Shown here piece by piece: positions 1 through 7,790 of a DNA stretch of 64,000 nt. Positions within the stretch are counted from its first letter, which is position 1; each line of letters opens with the position of its first letter. The stretch comes from Enhydrobacter aerosaccus (GTDB taxonomy: Bacteria > Pseudomonadota > Alphaproteobacteria > Reyranellales > Reyranellaceae): positions 1 to 64,000 of the forward strand of contig CAIWTJ010000096.1 of the NCBI GenBank assembly GCA_903915535.1. Reading direction: 5' to 3'. Below the pieces are notes generated by a model. The model had not been told where the DNA came from and made no database searches. It saw only the letters and a program-made list of their open reading frames with translations. Made by a program: the position numbers and the translations under genes.

Positions 1-29
1 ATTTCGTACTTGATCGTCTCGTAGGCCAT
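1..29 (-). CDS. N-terminus of a gene running off the left edge, possibly enoyl-CoA hydratase
   Basis: An ATG on the minus strand gives MAYETIKYE before the window ends. It has a good ribosome binding site (GAGGAAG) a few bases upstream. This opening resembles the start of many enoyl-CoA hydratase/isomerase (crotonase) proteins, but nine residues are far too few to assign function. It follows the small transporter gene in the same direction with only a short gap, so it could be cotranscribed with it. Confidence 0.4.
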
Positions 30-36
30 GGCTTCC

Positions 37-369
37 TCAGGTCTGATTGATGAGCATGACGCCGCCCATGATGAGCGCGATGCCACCGGCCTGCTTGAGG
101 CCGAAGGGCTCGCCGAACAGGAAGTAAGCGAGCACGGCCACGATTGCGTAAGACAGGGAGACACTCGGAAAGGCGACCGACACCGGGATCTTGCGCAGCG
201 CGAACATGTACATGAATGCCGCCGAGCCGTAGAGCGCGAGACCGAAAATGCTCGACGGCCGCAAAACCTGCTCGACCAGGGTCGGCGCATCGGCGCCAGC
301 CTTCAGCAGCATCTGACCGCCAATGCCTGCCAGGACACCGACACCGAGCACGATGTAGTAGATCAACAT
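37..369 (-). CDS. Small DMT/EamA-like four-helix membrane protein
   Basis: The 110-residue protein has four hydrophobic segments (about residues 1-20, 34-54, 62-82 and 90-108). It ends in a glycine-rich helix (GGIALIMGGVMLINQ) like that of EamA/SMR-type drug/metabolite transporters and ArnE/ArnF flippase subunits. The start is taken at the ATG two bases after the stop of the upstream glycosyltransferase gene; an upstream in-frame ATG at 411 would overlap that gene. Its place directly after a dolichol/bactoprenol-type glycosyltransferase fits a role in flipping a lipid-linked sugar, which is inference. The substrate is unknown. Confidence 0.7.
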   Translation of the reverse strand: MLIYYIVLGVGVLAGIGGQMLLKAGADAPTLVEQVLRPSSIFGLALYGSAAFMYMFALRKIPVSVAFPSVSLSYAIVAVLAYFLFGEPFGLKQAGGIALIMGGVMLINQT

Positions 370-370
370 T

Positions 371-1387
371 TCAGGTATTCCGATCGAGGTGATGAGGCTG
401 TCCGGCCGCATGCGTACCCGCTTGCGGCCTTTCGATCTGAAGTCCCGCGGCGCCGCGCGTAAAAACTTCGCGCACGAGGTACTGCGGCTTGCGGTTCACC
501 GCGAGGAACATGCGGCCGAGATACTCGCCGATCAGCCCCACGACGACGAGCTGGACGCCCGCCAGCACCAGCACCGCCACCATCAGCGACGCCCAGCCCT
601 GAGGGGGCTGATGAGCCGAGACCGCCTCGGCGACCACGATGATCGCGGCCAGCGCGCCGAGGGCGCCGAAGGCGATGCCGAACAGCGTCGCGAAGCGCAG
701 CGGCATCACTGAGAAGTTGAGGAACATCGAGAGCCACAGGCGGAACAGGCGGGCAATCGTGTAGTTCGAACGGCCCTCGATCCGCGGCAGGTGATCGACC
801 TGCAGGCGGCCCCAGTTCTGCGTCACCTGGAAGACGAGGCCGTCGACATAGGGATACGGGCCGGAATAGCCGGTCGTGATCTGCTCGCGCACGAAAGCCG
901 ACATGCAGCGGAAGCTCGAGAGATAAAGTCCCTTGGGCTTGTCGATCAGCTTGTCGGCACACCAGTTGGTGAAGCGGCTGCCGAGGTTGCGCCAGGCCGC
1001 GTGCTTCTTCTCTTCGTAGTAGGTGTAGACGACGTCGTAGTTGCCGTCGCGCGCATGCTCGAACAGGCGCTTCACCTCGCCCGGCGGGTTCTGCAGGTCG
1101 TCGTCCATGGTGATGGCGTAGGCGCCCCGCGCGCGCGTGAGACCCGCCATGACCGCATTGTGCTCGCCGAAATTGCGGCTGAGGCTCAGCACCACGACCG
1201 GCGCGCCCGGCTGGCCCGCGACCTGCTTGCAGACATCGAGGCTGTTGTCGGGACTGCCGTCGACCACCAGAACGATCTCGAGGCCGCCCGCGATGTCGAG
1301 CGCGCGCAAGGCGGCAACCAGTTCACCCACCGTCGAGGCGCCGTTGTACACCGGCACGACGATGGAGAGGGAGGGCGCATCACTCAT
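371..1387 (-). CDS. GT2 family polyprenyl-phosphate glycosyltransferase
   Basis: This is a 338-residue family 2 glycosyltransferase of the DPM1/GtrB/ArnC type. The N-terminal GT-A domain starts with LSIVVPVYNG and carries ITMDDDLQNPP, the DXD-type metal/nucleotide-sugar site. Two C-terminal membrane helices (around residues 225-290) are typical of enzymes that load a sugar onto polyprenyl phosphate. The start at MSDAP overlaps the stop of the upstream methyltransferase gene by 8 bp; the longer ORF in the track has no protein-like sequence before it. The sugar donor cannot be read from the sequence. With its neighbours it likely serves envelope glycan modification. Confidence 0.88.
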   Translation of the reverse strand: MSDAPSLSIVVPVYNGASTVGELVAALRALDIAGGLEIVLVVDGSPDNSLDVCKQVAGQPGAPVVVLSLSRNFGEHNAVMAGLTRARGAYAITMDDDLQNPPGEVKRLFEHARDGNYDVVYTYYEEKKHAAWRNLGSRFTNWCADKLIDKPKGLYLSSFRCMSAFVREQITTGYSGPYPYVDGLVFQVTQNWGRLQVDHLPRIEGRSNYTIARLFRLWLSMFLNFSVMPLRFATLFGIAFGALGALAAIIVVAEAVSAHQPPQGWASLMVAVLVLAGVQLVVVGLIGEYLGRMFLAVNRKPQYLVREVFTRGAAGLQIERPQAGTHAAGQPHHLDRNT

Positions 1388-2120
1388 CGCGCACCGCCAC
1401 CACCAGCAGCGAGCCGCCGAAGGGCAGCGACAGACCGACCGAGATCGCGGCGCGCTCGACGGCAAGGACCGCCGAGAACAACGCGTCGAGCCACTTGGGA
1501 AAGTCGCGCACATCGCTGTCGCGATCGTCGCTGCCGATCAGCCGGTGCAGAAGCATCAGGGGAAACAAGAGCGTGTTCCAGTAGGTCGATCTCAGGAGGC
1601 GGAATCCGTGGCCGGCCAGCAGCGCGCGTGCCTGGCCCCGGGTGAAGCGGCGGACATTGTGCACGCGCTTGTCATGCGCCGACAACAGCCAGTCATAGGC
1701 AGGAAGATTGAACAGCGCGATTGCGCCGGGCTTGAGGCAGCGATGCGCCTCGGAAAGTGCGCGGTCCGGATCGACGCCGCCATGGCACAGCACATCGAGC
1801 GACACGTAGGCCCCCAGCGCCGCATCGTCGAAAGGCATTTCGTTGACCGAACCCGACGCTACCGGCCGGCCGGCCTTGGCGGCCGCCAGCAATGCTGCAC
1901 CTGCGTCGTATTCGAGACCGATTGTCGAATGGCCGGCGACCTCCGCGCCAAGGCGGGACAGCATGCCGCCGGTGCCGCAGCCGGCATCGAGAACCGGGCC
2001 CGCTGCCGTCACACGGCGCAGGGTGCGCGCGAGTTCGGCGGCCACCAGGGACCGCAGTCCGCGGTACCACCACATGCGATCCTCGACCGCATGCATGCGT
2101 TCGTATTCCGCCCGCTCCAA
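1380..2120 (-). CDS. Class I SAM-dependent methyltransferase
   Basis: The 246-residue protein has a Rossmann methyltransferase core. Motif I is VLDAGCGTGGM near residue 62, an acidic residue ends strand 2 (IGLEYD), and SLDVLCHGG occupies the motif IV region. The later part (KPGAIALFNLPAYDWLLSAHD) matches Methyltransf_11/UbiE-like proteins found in polysaccharide and lipid-glycan clusters. It is the first gene of the minus-strand run with the glycosyltransferase and DMT protein. The substrate is unknown. Confidence 0.82.
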   Translation of the reverse strand: MERAEYERMHAVEDRMWWYRGLRSLVAAELARTLRRVTAAGPVLDAGCGTGGMLSRLGAEVAGHSTIGLEYDAGAALLAAAKAGRPVASGSVNEMPFDDAALGAYVSLDVLCHGGVDPDRALSEAHRCLKPGAIALFNLPAYDWLLSAHDKRVHNVRRFTRGQARALLAGHGFRLLRSTYWNTLLFPLMLLHRLIGSDDRDSDVRDFPKWLDALFSAVLAVERAAISVGLSLPFGGSLLVVAVRDE

Positions 2121-2161
2121 ATACCGCCTCCCCCGCCCACTTATGATATCTTCGCCGGGCC

Positions 2162-3742
2162 TTGCAAACCGTGTCTGCCAAACCTCCCACCCTGTCGCCG
2201 CGTATCGAGCGTCTGCTGCTGGTGCCGCTTTTCGCCCTGCCGACGCTGTGGCTGGTGGGATATTTCTTCCCGCCGATCAACCACGACGTGGCCGTGCTGC
2301 TCGATGTCTCGGGCCGCTGGGTCGCGGGCGAGAAGCTCTACGTCGACGTGATCGACGAGAACCTGCCGCTCACCTTCATCCTGCACGCCATCCCGGTGCT
2401 GACCGCCAAGCTGCTGCCGGGGGACGTCACCTTCTGGTTCACCGCGTGGGTGGTCGCGGGAATCGCGGCCTCGTTCATCGCCTGCCAGAAGCTGGTGCGG
2501 CAGATCCCCTCGGCCGATCATGCGCTGACCGAGGGCCTGCTGCCGCCGGTGCTGCTCTTCCTGTTCACCGTGTTGCCCAACGAACATTTCGGACAGCGCG
2601 AGCATCTGATGTTCGTGGCCTGTGCGCCGTACCTGCTGGCCTCGATGGCACGCTCGGAAGGCGTCGTCCTGCCGCGCGGATCGGCCATCGCCATCGGCCT
2701 GGTCGCAGGCTTCGGTCTGGCGCTCAAGCCCTACTTCCTCGCCCTCCCGGCCGCGGTCGACCTCTATCTGCGGTTTCATCGCCGCTGGAAGATGACGTTC
2801 ACCGATCCCATTCCCTGGGCGATCGTCGCAGTCGCGGCGGCACATCTCATCCTGATGTACACGGTGTTCTCGGTGTACGGCCGCTTCGTGATGCCAATGG
2901 CGATCGAATCCTACGCCCCGATCGGCGACCAGGGCTGGCGGCAGGTGCTGGTGAGCAACGTGATGGCGCCGACCCTCGTGGCACTCCTCATCCTGGGTGC
3001 CTTCGCCGTCTTCCTCACGCGGACCCTGGCGGCGCGCGTGCTGCTGGCCTTCGGCATCGGTGCCGCGATCGCCGCGATCGGCCAGGCCAAGGGCTGGCCC
3101 TATCACGTGCTGCCCGCGCTGTCGGTCGCGATCCTGTTGGCCGCCTTCACCCTCTCGCAGACCATCGACCGCTACCTGCCGATCAGCCGCAGCGGCCATC
3201 GCCTGCCCGTCGCGGTGATCTCGGCCACGCTGATGGTGTTGCTCTATTTCCAGGCCGCGCTCTACACGCCGCCGTTCTACAAGCAGCGCGAGTACAACGA
3301 TTCGATCGGCGGCGTGCTGCGCCACATCGTCGAACAGAACGCGCCGCATCGCACGATCATGACCCTGTCGCCCGGCATTTACCCTTTCTGGCCGATGCTG
3401 AACTACATGCATGGCCGCATGACCATGCGGTTCCTGTCGATGTGGGTGATCCAGGGCGTCTATGCCACCTGCGAGGACTTTCCCGCGCTGTACAATGCGC
3501 CCGACGACATGGGCGACACCGAGAAATTCGTGTTCGAGGCGGTCGCGTCCGATTTCATCAAGGGCATGCCCGATCTGCTGATCGTCGACCAGATCCCCGG
3601 CATGCCGCGCTGCCAGGGCAAGGTGTTCGACTACCTCGAGTATTTCCAGCAGAACAAGGGGTTCGCCGATGCCTTCAAAGGCTACGATCACCTGATGGAT
3701 TTCGACCGCTACCGCATCTTCAAGCGCAAGAAGAAGACGTAG
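2162..3742 (+). CDS. Large multi-spanning membrane protein, GT-C glycosyltransferase-like
   Basis: The 526-residue protein has about ten hydrophobic segments. An early periplasmic loop, PPINHDVAVLLDVSGRW, holds acidic residues where GT-C family mannosyl/arabinosyl transferases carry their catalytic Asp. The C-terminal third is soluble. The family is not certain, and a general polyprenyl-sugar-dependent transferase is the best guess from topology and from the divergent GT2/methyltransferase genes. The track start is TTG; a GTG three codons later is equally possible, and neither has a strong ribosome binding site. Confidence 0.65.
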   Translation: MQTVSAKPPTLSPRIERLLLVPLFALPTLWLVGYFFPPINHDVAVLLDVSGRWVAGEKLYVDVIDENLPLTFILHAIPVLTAKLLPGDVTFWFTAWVVAGIAASFIACQKLVRQIPSADHALTEGLLPPVLLFLFTVLPNEHFGQREHLMFVACAPYLLASMARSEGVVLPRGSAIAIGLVAGFGLALKPYFLALPAAVDLYLRFHRRWKMTFTDPIPWAIVAVAAAHLILMYTVFSVYGRFVMPMAIESYAPIGDQGWRQVLVSNVMAPTLVALLILGAFAVFLTRTLAARVLLAFGIGAAIAAIGQAKGWPYHVLPALSVAILLAAFTLSQTIDRYLPISRSGHRLPVAVISATLMVLLYFQAALYTPPFYKQREYNDSIGGVLRHIVEQNAPHRTIMTLSPGIYPFWPMLNYMHGRMTMRFLSMWVIQGVYATCEDFPALYNAPDDMGDTEKFVFEAVASDFIKGMPDLLIVDQIPGMPRCQGKVFDYLEYFQQNKGFADAFKGYDHLMDFDRYRIFKRKKKT

Positions 3743-4201
3743 TCACTCCCACTTGCCCATCGCCTTGGCGCGCGCCGCCTCGGGGATCTTGTCGATGTCG
3801 GGCACCTTGAACACGCCGGTCGCCACCAGGACGATTTCCCCGCCGCAGACCAGGTCGCAACTGCAGAAGCAGAAGTTGAGCGTGCGACGGGCGATGCGGG
3901 CGGTGCCTTCGAGCCATTGACCGAGCTTGGCGCCGCGCACGAACTCGGTGCTGAGCGAGACGGTCGGATGCGGCCAGCGGATGCCGGTGGCGTGGCCCGA
4001 GCCCACGCCCATCACCATGTCGGCCACGGTGACCAGCAAGCCGCCATGCGCCCAGCCCATCGGGTTGCCGTGGCGCGGCTCGAGCGGCAGGCCGATGCGG
4101 ATCTTCTCGTCTTCCACCTTGTACCAAAGCGGACCGATCAGGCCGACGAAGTCGTCGCGAACGTCGAGCGGACGAAAGCCTTCGGGAACGAGCGCATTCA
4201 T
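3743..4201 (-). CDS. PaaI-family hotdog thioesterase
   Basis: This 152-residue single hotdog domain has the PaaI/YbgC2-type core GNPMGWAHGGLLVTVADMVMG, where the HGG turn and following acidic residue form the thioester site. It is the last gene of a four-gene run (MaoC, glyoxalase-like, thioesterase, thioesterase) in which each start overlaps the previous stop as ATGA. The start at MNALVPEG is fixed by that overlap. It probably hydrolyses an acyl-CoA produced by the operon; the acyl group is unknown. Confidence 0.82.
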   Translation of the reverse strand: MNALVPEGFRPLDVRDDFVGLIGPLWYKVEDEKIRIGLPLEPRHGNPMGWAHGGLLVTVADMVMGVGSGHATGIRWPHPTVSLSTEFVRGAKLGQWLEGTARIARRTLNFCFCSCDLVCGGEIVLVATGVFKVPDIDKIPEAARAKAMGKWE

Positions 4202-4641
4202 GTCGGCAATCCGTCCTTGGAAGCAGCCATTGCGTGGAGGGTGGCACGCACGACGGGATCGAACGGCGTGCTGCGATGCGTCTCCTCGTCGAGCGACACC
4301 ATGATCACCTTCTGCACCGCCGTGCAGGCGCCCTTCTCGTCGAACAGCGCCTGGCCGATCACGCACTTGCGGTCGTGCGCCTCGATGAGACGCGCACAGG
4401 CCGTCGCGGTGCCAGGAAAGAACATCTGGCGCTTGAAATCGGCCTCGAGGCGCCCGATCACCAGCCGGAAGCGTGGCAGGCCCGAACGCACGATGATGCG
4501 CAGATAGGAGACCCGCGCGTTCTCCAGCAGTTCGATAAACGCGCCGTTGTTCACGTGGCCGTTGGCGTCGAGGTCGGCGAAGCGCAAGTTTTCCGTCGTG
4601 GCAAAGCCGTAGATGCCGCGATCGGCGAGATCCAAAGTCAT
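4198..4641 (-). CDS. Thioesterase of the 4-hydroxybenzoyl-CoA/YbgC type
   Basis: The 147-residue protein is a hotdog-fold acyl-CoA thioesterase. The segment LRFADLDANGHVNNGAFIELLE is the signature of the 4HBT family, with the catalytic Asp in the D-ANGHVNN loop. Its start overlaps the stop of the glyoxalase-like gene by 4 bp, and its own stop overlaps the PaaI-like gene in the same way, so all are likely cotranslated. Having two different thioesterases in one operon is unusual. Confidence 0.85.
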   Translation of the reverse strand: MTLDLADRGIYGFATTENLRFADLDANGHVNNGAFIELLENARVSYLRIIVRSGLPRFRLVIGRLEADFKRQMFFPGTATACARLIEAHDRKCVIGQALFDEKGACTAVQKVIMVSLDEETHRSTPFDPVVRATLHAMAASKDGLPT

Positions 4642-5480
4642 TCGACGAATTCCAGGGTGAGGTCGGCAGCCTCCGACGGCGGCACGAGCAGGCGCCCGGC
4701 GTCGGGCTTCAGCACCTTGACGCCGTTCTTCTTCAGGAGCGCCTCGCAGGCTGCCAGACTGGCGACCTCGACACTGAGCAACGCCGGATGGTCGCCCGGG
4801 CGCACCGGCACGATGCCGGGATAGCGCGCCAGGTAGCTCGCGCGCGGCATGTAGCGCACAGGCTGCGTGCCGGTATCGACCACCAGCCCGTCGCCCTCGC
4901 GCTTCACCGAGCCCGGGCCGAAATACTTCTCGAGTTCGGCCGTCCACTTGGCCGGCTGCTCGGCGATGACCGTGACGCCGCGAATGCTCTGGGCGCCATT
5001 GGGATGCTTCGCCCACTCCGCGCGATAGACGAATTGCGGTGTGACGTGCTCGCAGACGAAGAAGCCCACGACCGGCATGTTGACCTTGGGAATGCGGATG
5101 GTGCGGAAGGCGGCATGCTCGGTCCTGCCCGCGACCTCGACGGCACGATCGAACGGCAGCGGCGCATCGGGGTTGAGACCCGCCTTCTTGAACGCCTCGT
5201 AGGCGAAGTCGGCACCGTCGGTGGCGAGCGCCACATTGGCGAGGCCGCCGCCGCCCTTGATCCATTCGCGGCGCTCGGCGTTGAATTCGGTCGGTTCGAC
5301 GATGCCCAGGATCTCGAAATAGTTCTTGTCGAAGATCATGAGCTGGTTGGCGGTGCCCAGCTTCTTGTGGAAGCCGCGCGGCTGGACCTGGAAGCCCAGC
5401 TTCCTGTACGCGACTTCGGCCGCGTCGATGCCGTCGACCATGACCACGACGTGGTCGAGGCCCTTCACTGCGCGCTTCAT
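4638..5480 (-). CDS. Glyoxalase-like (VOC superfamily) protein
   Basis: The 280-residue protein begins with KGLDHVVVMVDGIDAAEVAYRKLGF, a typical VOC beta-alpha-beta module of the Glyoxalase_3 type. It contains a second module after about residue 140 (the GVTVIAEQPAKW region) and a C-terminal half-module ending in LTLEFVE. His-9 and Glu-56 (YFEI) are plausible metal ligands. VOC proteins include dioxygenases, epimerases and lyases, so the reaction cannot be stated. It is coupled by ATGA overlaps to the MaoC gene before it and a thioesterase after it, which suggests a CoA-linked substrate. Confidence 0.75.
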   Translation of the reverse strand: MKRAVKGLDHVVVMVDGIDAAEVAYRKLGFQVQPRGFHKKLGTANQLMIFDKNYFEILGIVEPTEFNAERREWIKGGGGLANVALATDGADFAYEAFKKAGLNPDAPLPFDRAVEVAGRTEHAAFRTIRIPKVNMPVVGFFVCEHVTPQFVYRAEWAKHPNGAQSIRGVTVIAEQPAKWTAELEKYFGPGSVKREGDGLVVDTGTQPVRYMPRASYLARYPGIVPVRPGDHPALLSVEVASLAACEALLKKNGVKVLKPDAGRLLVPPSEAADLTLEFVE

Positions 5481-5929
5481 GCCGGCTTCCTCTTCACCAT
5501 GCCCATGCCCTTGGCCGTCATCACGACTTCGCCCTTCTGGTTGGTCGCGGTCCAGTGCTCGTGGATAACGCCGAAGTGCGGCTTGCTCCTGGACGGCACC
5601 TTGGCCGCGCACTCCACCCAGGCGGTCAACGTATCGCCCGGCCGCACCGGCTTCAGCCAGCGCAGCTCGTCGACGCCGGGCGAGCCCAGCGCGGTGCGCG
5701 TATCGAGATAGTTGTCGACGAACAGGCGCATCAGCTTGGAGGCGACGTGCCAGCCCGAAGCGATGATGCCGCCGAACATCGAGCCCGCGGCGGCCTGGCG
5801 GTCGACGTGGAAGCTCTGCGGGTCGAATTGGCGGGCGAAGTCGACGATCTCCTGCTCGGTGAAGCTCGTGGAGCCCAGCGGAAATCGGTCGCCGACGGTG
5901 TAGTTTTCCCAGTAACGCGGTTCACTCAT
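5477..5929 (-). CDS. MaoC-like (R)-specific enoyl-CoA hydratase domain protein
   Basis: The 150-residue hotdog protein starts MSEPRYWENYTVGDRF and contains FARQFDPQSFHVD, the MaoC hydratase 2 motif with catalytic Asp and His, followed by GIIASGWHVAS. This is the standard form of stand-alone alphaproteobacterial MaoC dehydratases acting on acyl-CoA. It is the first gene of the four-gene overlapping operon. The ORF in the track starts nine codons earlier, but MSEPRYW aligns better with the family. Confidence 0.87.
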   Translation of the reverse strand: MSEPRYWENYTVGDRFPLGSTSFTEQEIVDFARQFDPQSFHVDRQAAAGSMFGGIIASGWHVASKLMRLFVDNYLDTRTALGSPGVDELRWLKPVRPGDTLTAWVECAAKVPSRSKPHFGVIHEHWTATNQKGEVVMTAKGMGMVKRKPA

Positions 5930-5990
5930 CGGGGCCAAGATGCGGGGACAAAGCACGAAAAACCAGCCTTTTCAGAGCCTTGCCACCCGC

Positions 5991-6019
5991 TTGACCCAAT
6001 TGCGAATGCCTCTTATCTT
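5991..6019 (+). promoter_or_regulatory. Candidate sigma-70 promoter of bfd
   Basis: TTGACC and TATCTT are separated by 17 bases, a good match to the housekeeping -35/-10 pattern. The predicted transcription start falls inside the Fur-like palindrome immediately downstream, so binding there would block transcription. Confidence 0.55.
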
Positions 6020-6022
6020 CTC

Positions 6023-6043
6023 TGCAATTGATTCGCATCTGCA
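6023..6043. promoter_or_regulatory. Fur/Irr-type palindromic operator upstream of bfd
   Basis: The site reads TGCAATTG-N5-CATCTGCA. It is a dyad with matching TGCA ends and TG...CA inner positions, close to the alphaproteobacterial Fur box pattern TGCAA-TG-N5-CA--TGCA as I know it. It ends 15 bp before the bfd start codon and directly follows the -10 box. Which regulator binds (Fur or Irr) cannot be decided from sequence. Confidence 0.6.
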
Positions 6044-6058
6044 CTGGGCGGGCCACTC

Positions 6059-6265
6059 ATGTACGTCTGCATCTGCCGAGCCATTCGTGACCGCGACATC
6101 GACGCCGCCGTGCGCGCCGGCGCCCGCCGCCCCGCCGATGTGTTCAAGGCCTGCGGCCAGACTCCCCAGTGCGGCGGCTGCGCCTGCGACATGCGCAAGC
6201 AGATCGAGCAGACCGTCGCACGCGAGCAGGCGATGCCGCAGACGCTGCTGGCGGCGGCCGATTAA
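6059..6265 (+). CDS. bfd: Bacterioferritin-associated ferredoxin
   Basis: The 68-residue protein belongs to the BFD-like [2Fe-2S] family. Four cysteines are arranged as C-I-C near the N-terminus (residues 4 and 6) and C-x2-C around residues 38-43 in the TPQCGGCACDM region. Bfd reduces the ferric core of bacterioferritin so that iron can be released under starvation. It converges on bfr, which lies immediately downstream on the opposite strand. A sigma-70-like promoter and Fur-like palindrome sit directly upstream, as expected for iron-repressed bfd. Confidence 0.93.
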   Translation: MYVCICRAIRDRDIDAAVRAGARRPADVFKACGQTPQCGGCACDMRKQIEQTVAREQAMPQTLLAAAD

Positions 6266-6270
6266 CCGGC

Positions 6271-6753
6271 CTAGGGCTCCTTGCCCTCGCCGATCTGGCT
6301 CTGCAGGTAGTTCTGCAGGCCGACCTTGTCGATCAGCCCGATCTCGGTTTCGAGGAAGTCGATGTGCTCCTCGGCATCCTCGAGGATGCGCACGGCGATC
6401 TCGCGACAGACGAAGTCCTTTTCCTTCTCGAACAACGAGATCGCGGTCACGACGTCGGTGCGCGCCGTCGACTCGAGCTTGAGGTCGGACGCCAGGCACT
6501 CCGGCACCGTCTCGCCGATACCGAGGCGCCCCAGGTCCTGAAGGTTGGGCAGGCCATCGAGCATCAGGATGCGCTGCATCAGCGTATCGGCGTGCTTCAT
6601 CTCGCCGATCGACTCTTCGTAGATCTTCTTGCCCAGCAGCTCGAAGCCCCAGTGCTTCATCATGCGGGCGTGGAGGAAGTACTGGTTGATCGCGGTCAGC
6701 TCGTTCTTCAGGAGCTTGTTCAGTTCGGCGATGACTTGCGGGCTACCCTTCAC
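6271..6753 (-). CDS. bfr: Bacterioferritin
   Basis: The 160-residue ferritin-like protein starts at a GTG preceded by GGGGAGG; the track ORF adds 20 unlikely residues. Counting from the GTG, the ferroxidase ligands Glu-18, Glu-51 and His-54 and the haem ligand Met-52 (GEMKHAD) are all present, as are the later EKEKDFVCREI and EDAEEHIDFLE helices. It stores iron as a 24-mer and detoxifies Fe2+/peroxide. It is convergent with bfd, with 5 bp between the stop codons. Confidence 0.95.
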   Translation of the reverse strand: MKGSPQVIAELNKLLKNELTAINQYFLHARMMKHWGFELLGKKIYEESIGEMKHADTLMQRILMLDGLPNLQDLGRLGIGETVPECLASDLKLESTARTDVVTAISLFEKEKDFVCREIAVRILEDAEEHIDFLETEIGLIDKVGLQNYLQSQIGEGKEP

Positions 6754-6785
6754 GACGAACCTCCCCAAAATGCGGCGACGGTCTC

Positions 6786-6813
6786 TAAATAGCCCCATGA
6801 TTTGCAGATGCAA
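6786..6813 (-). promoter_or_regulatory. Candidate bfr promoter with a half-site shared with the bfd operator
   Basis: On the minus strand TTGCAT and TATTTA are 16 bases apart, about 35 bases upstream of the bfr GTG. The 9-mer GCATCTGCA at the -35 box also occurs in the bfd operator, so one iron regulator may touch both promoters. No full 21-bp palindrome is present here. Confidence 0.45.
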
Positions 6814-6990
6814 CCGCAGAGCACGCGGCTAAGACCCGTTCGCCGAAAAAGGTGGGGAACACCCGCGTCGGCGGGAACCGGTTGCGACATCAGGGCATCG
6901 CAACCGACACCCATCTTCAACAGTTGGCGTCTAGGTATCCCGGAACGTCGGCCGCCCGGCCGCGTTTATCCATGCCAGAGGAGTTGCGTC

Positions 6991-7602
6991 ATGCCGTTGG
7001 ACAAGCCCAAAGCACACTTTGCCCCCATCAAGCTGCCCTACGCGGAGAACGCGCTGGAGCCCGTGGTCTCGGCCAAGACCGTCTCGTTCCACTACGGCAA
7101 GCATCACAAGGCCTATGCCGACAAGCTGAACGAGCTGGTCGCGGGCACCGCCTACGAGCCGATGTCGCTCGAGGAGATCGTCAAGAAGTCGGCCGGCAAC
7201 GACAAGGACAAGCTGATCTTCAACAACGCCGCCCAGGTTTGGAACCACGACTTCTACTGGCAGAGCATGACTCCGAAGGGCGGCGAGCCGTCGGGCAAGA
7301 TCGCCGACGCCTTGAAGTCGAGCTTCGGCGGCGTGAAGGAGTTCAAGGAAGCCTTCGCAAAGGCCGCCGTCGCCCAGTTCGGCAGCGGCTGGACGTGGCT
7401 GGTGAAGGGCAATGACGGCAAGCTCGAGATCGTCACGACCTCGAACGCCGACACGCCGATCGCGCACGGCAAGACCGCCCTGCTCACCGCCGACGTGTGG
7501 GAGCACGCCTACTACCTGGATTACCAGAACCGCCGTCCAGATCACGTGAAGGACTGGCTCGACAAGCTCGCGAACTGGTCGTTCGCCGAGAAGCACCTCT
7601 AG
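6991..7602 (+). CDS. sodB: Superoxide dismutase [Fe]
   Basis: The 203-residue cytoplasmic Fe/Mn-family SOD has ligands visible as His-34 (FHYGKHH), the NNAAQVWNHDFYW segment, and DVWEHAYYLDYQ. The Gln in NNAAQVWNH and the AQFGSGWTWLV segment are typical of the iron form. The start ATG has an AGAGGAG ribosome binding site; the track ORF is longer only because the frame is open upstream. It converts superoxide to peroxide and oxygen, which fits its place next to the bfr/bfd iron genes. Confidence 0.93.
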   Translation: MPLDKPKAHFAPIKLPYAENALEPVVSAKTVSFHYGKHHKAYADKLNELVAGTAYEPMSLEEIVKKSAGNDKDKLIFNNAAQVWNHDFYWQSMTPKGGEPSGKIADALKSSFGGVKEFKEAFAKAAVAQFGSGWTWLVKGNDGKLEIVTTSNADTPIAHGKTALLTADVWEHAYYLDYQNRRPDHVKDWLDKLANWSFAEKHL

Positions 7603-7617
7603 ACAGGAGACACGACG

Positions 7618-7773
7618 ATGCTCGGCACCATTCTACTGATTATCCTGGTCATCATCCTGATCGGTGCCCTGCCGACGTGGCCGTACAGCAGCGGCTGGGG
7701 CTACTACCCCAGCGGTGGCGCGGGCATCGTCGTGGTGATCCTGCTGATCCTGCTGCTGATGGGACGAATTTAG
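7618..7773 (+). CDS. DUF3309 small membrane peptide
   Basis: This 51-residue ORF, too short for the ORF track, starts 16 bp after the sodB stop with AGGAGA upstream. It encodes a hydrophobic helix (LGTILLIILVIILIGALPTW), a short glycine/tyrosine loop (WGYYPSGG) and a second hydrophobic helix. This is the classic DUF3309 layout, common in alpha- and betaproteobacteria. Its function is unknown. It is probably cotranscribed with sodB. Confidence 0.85.
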   Translation: MLGTILLIILVIILIGALPTWPYSSGWGYYPSGGAGIVVVILLILLLMGRI

Positions 7774-7790
7774 CCCCTCGGTAGCTGGCC

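Noticed and set aside
363-962. Minus-strand ORFs overlapping the GT2 gene
   Set aside because: Arg/Pro/Gly-rich shadow translations in alternate frames of a well-defined glycosyltransferase.
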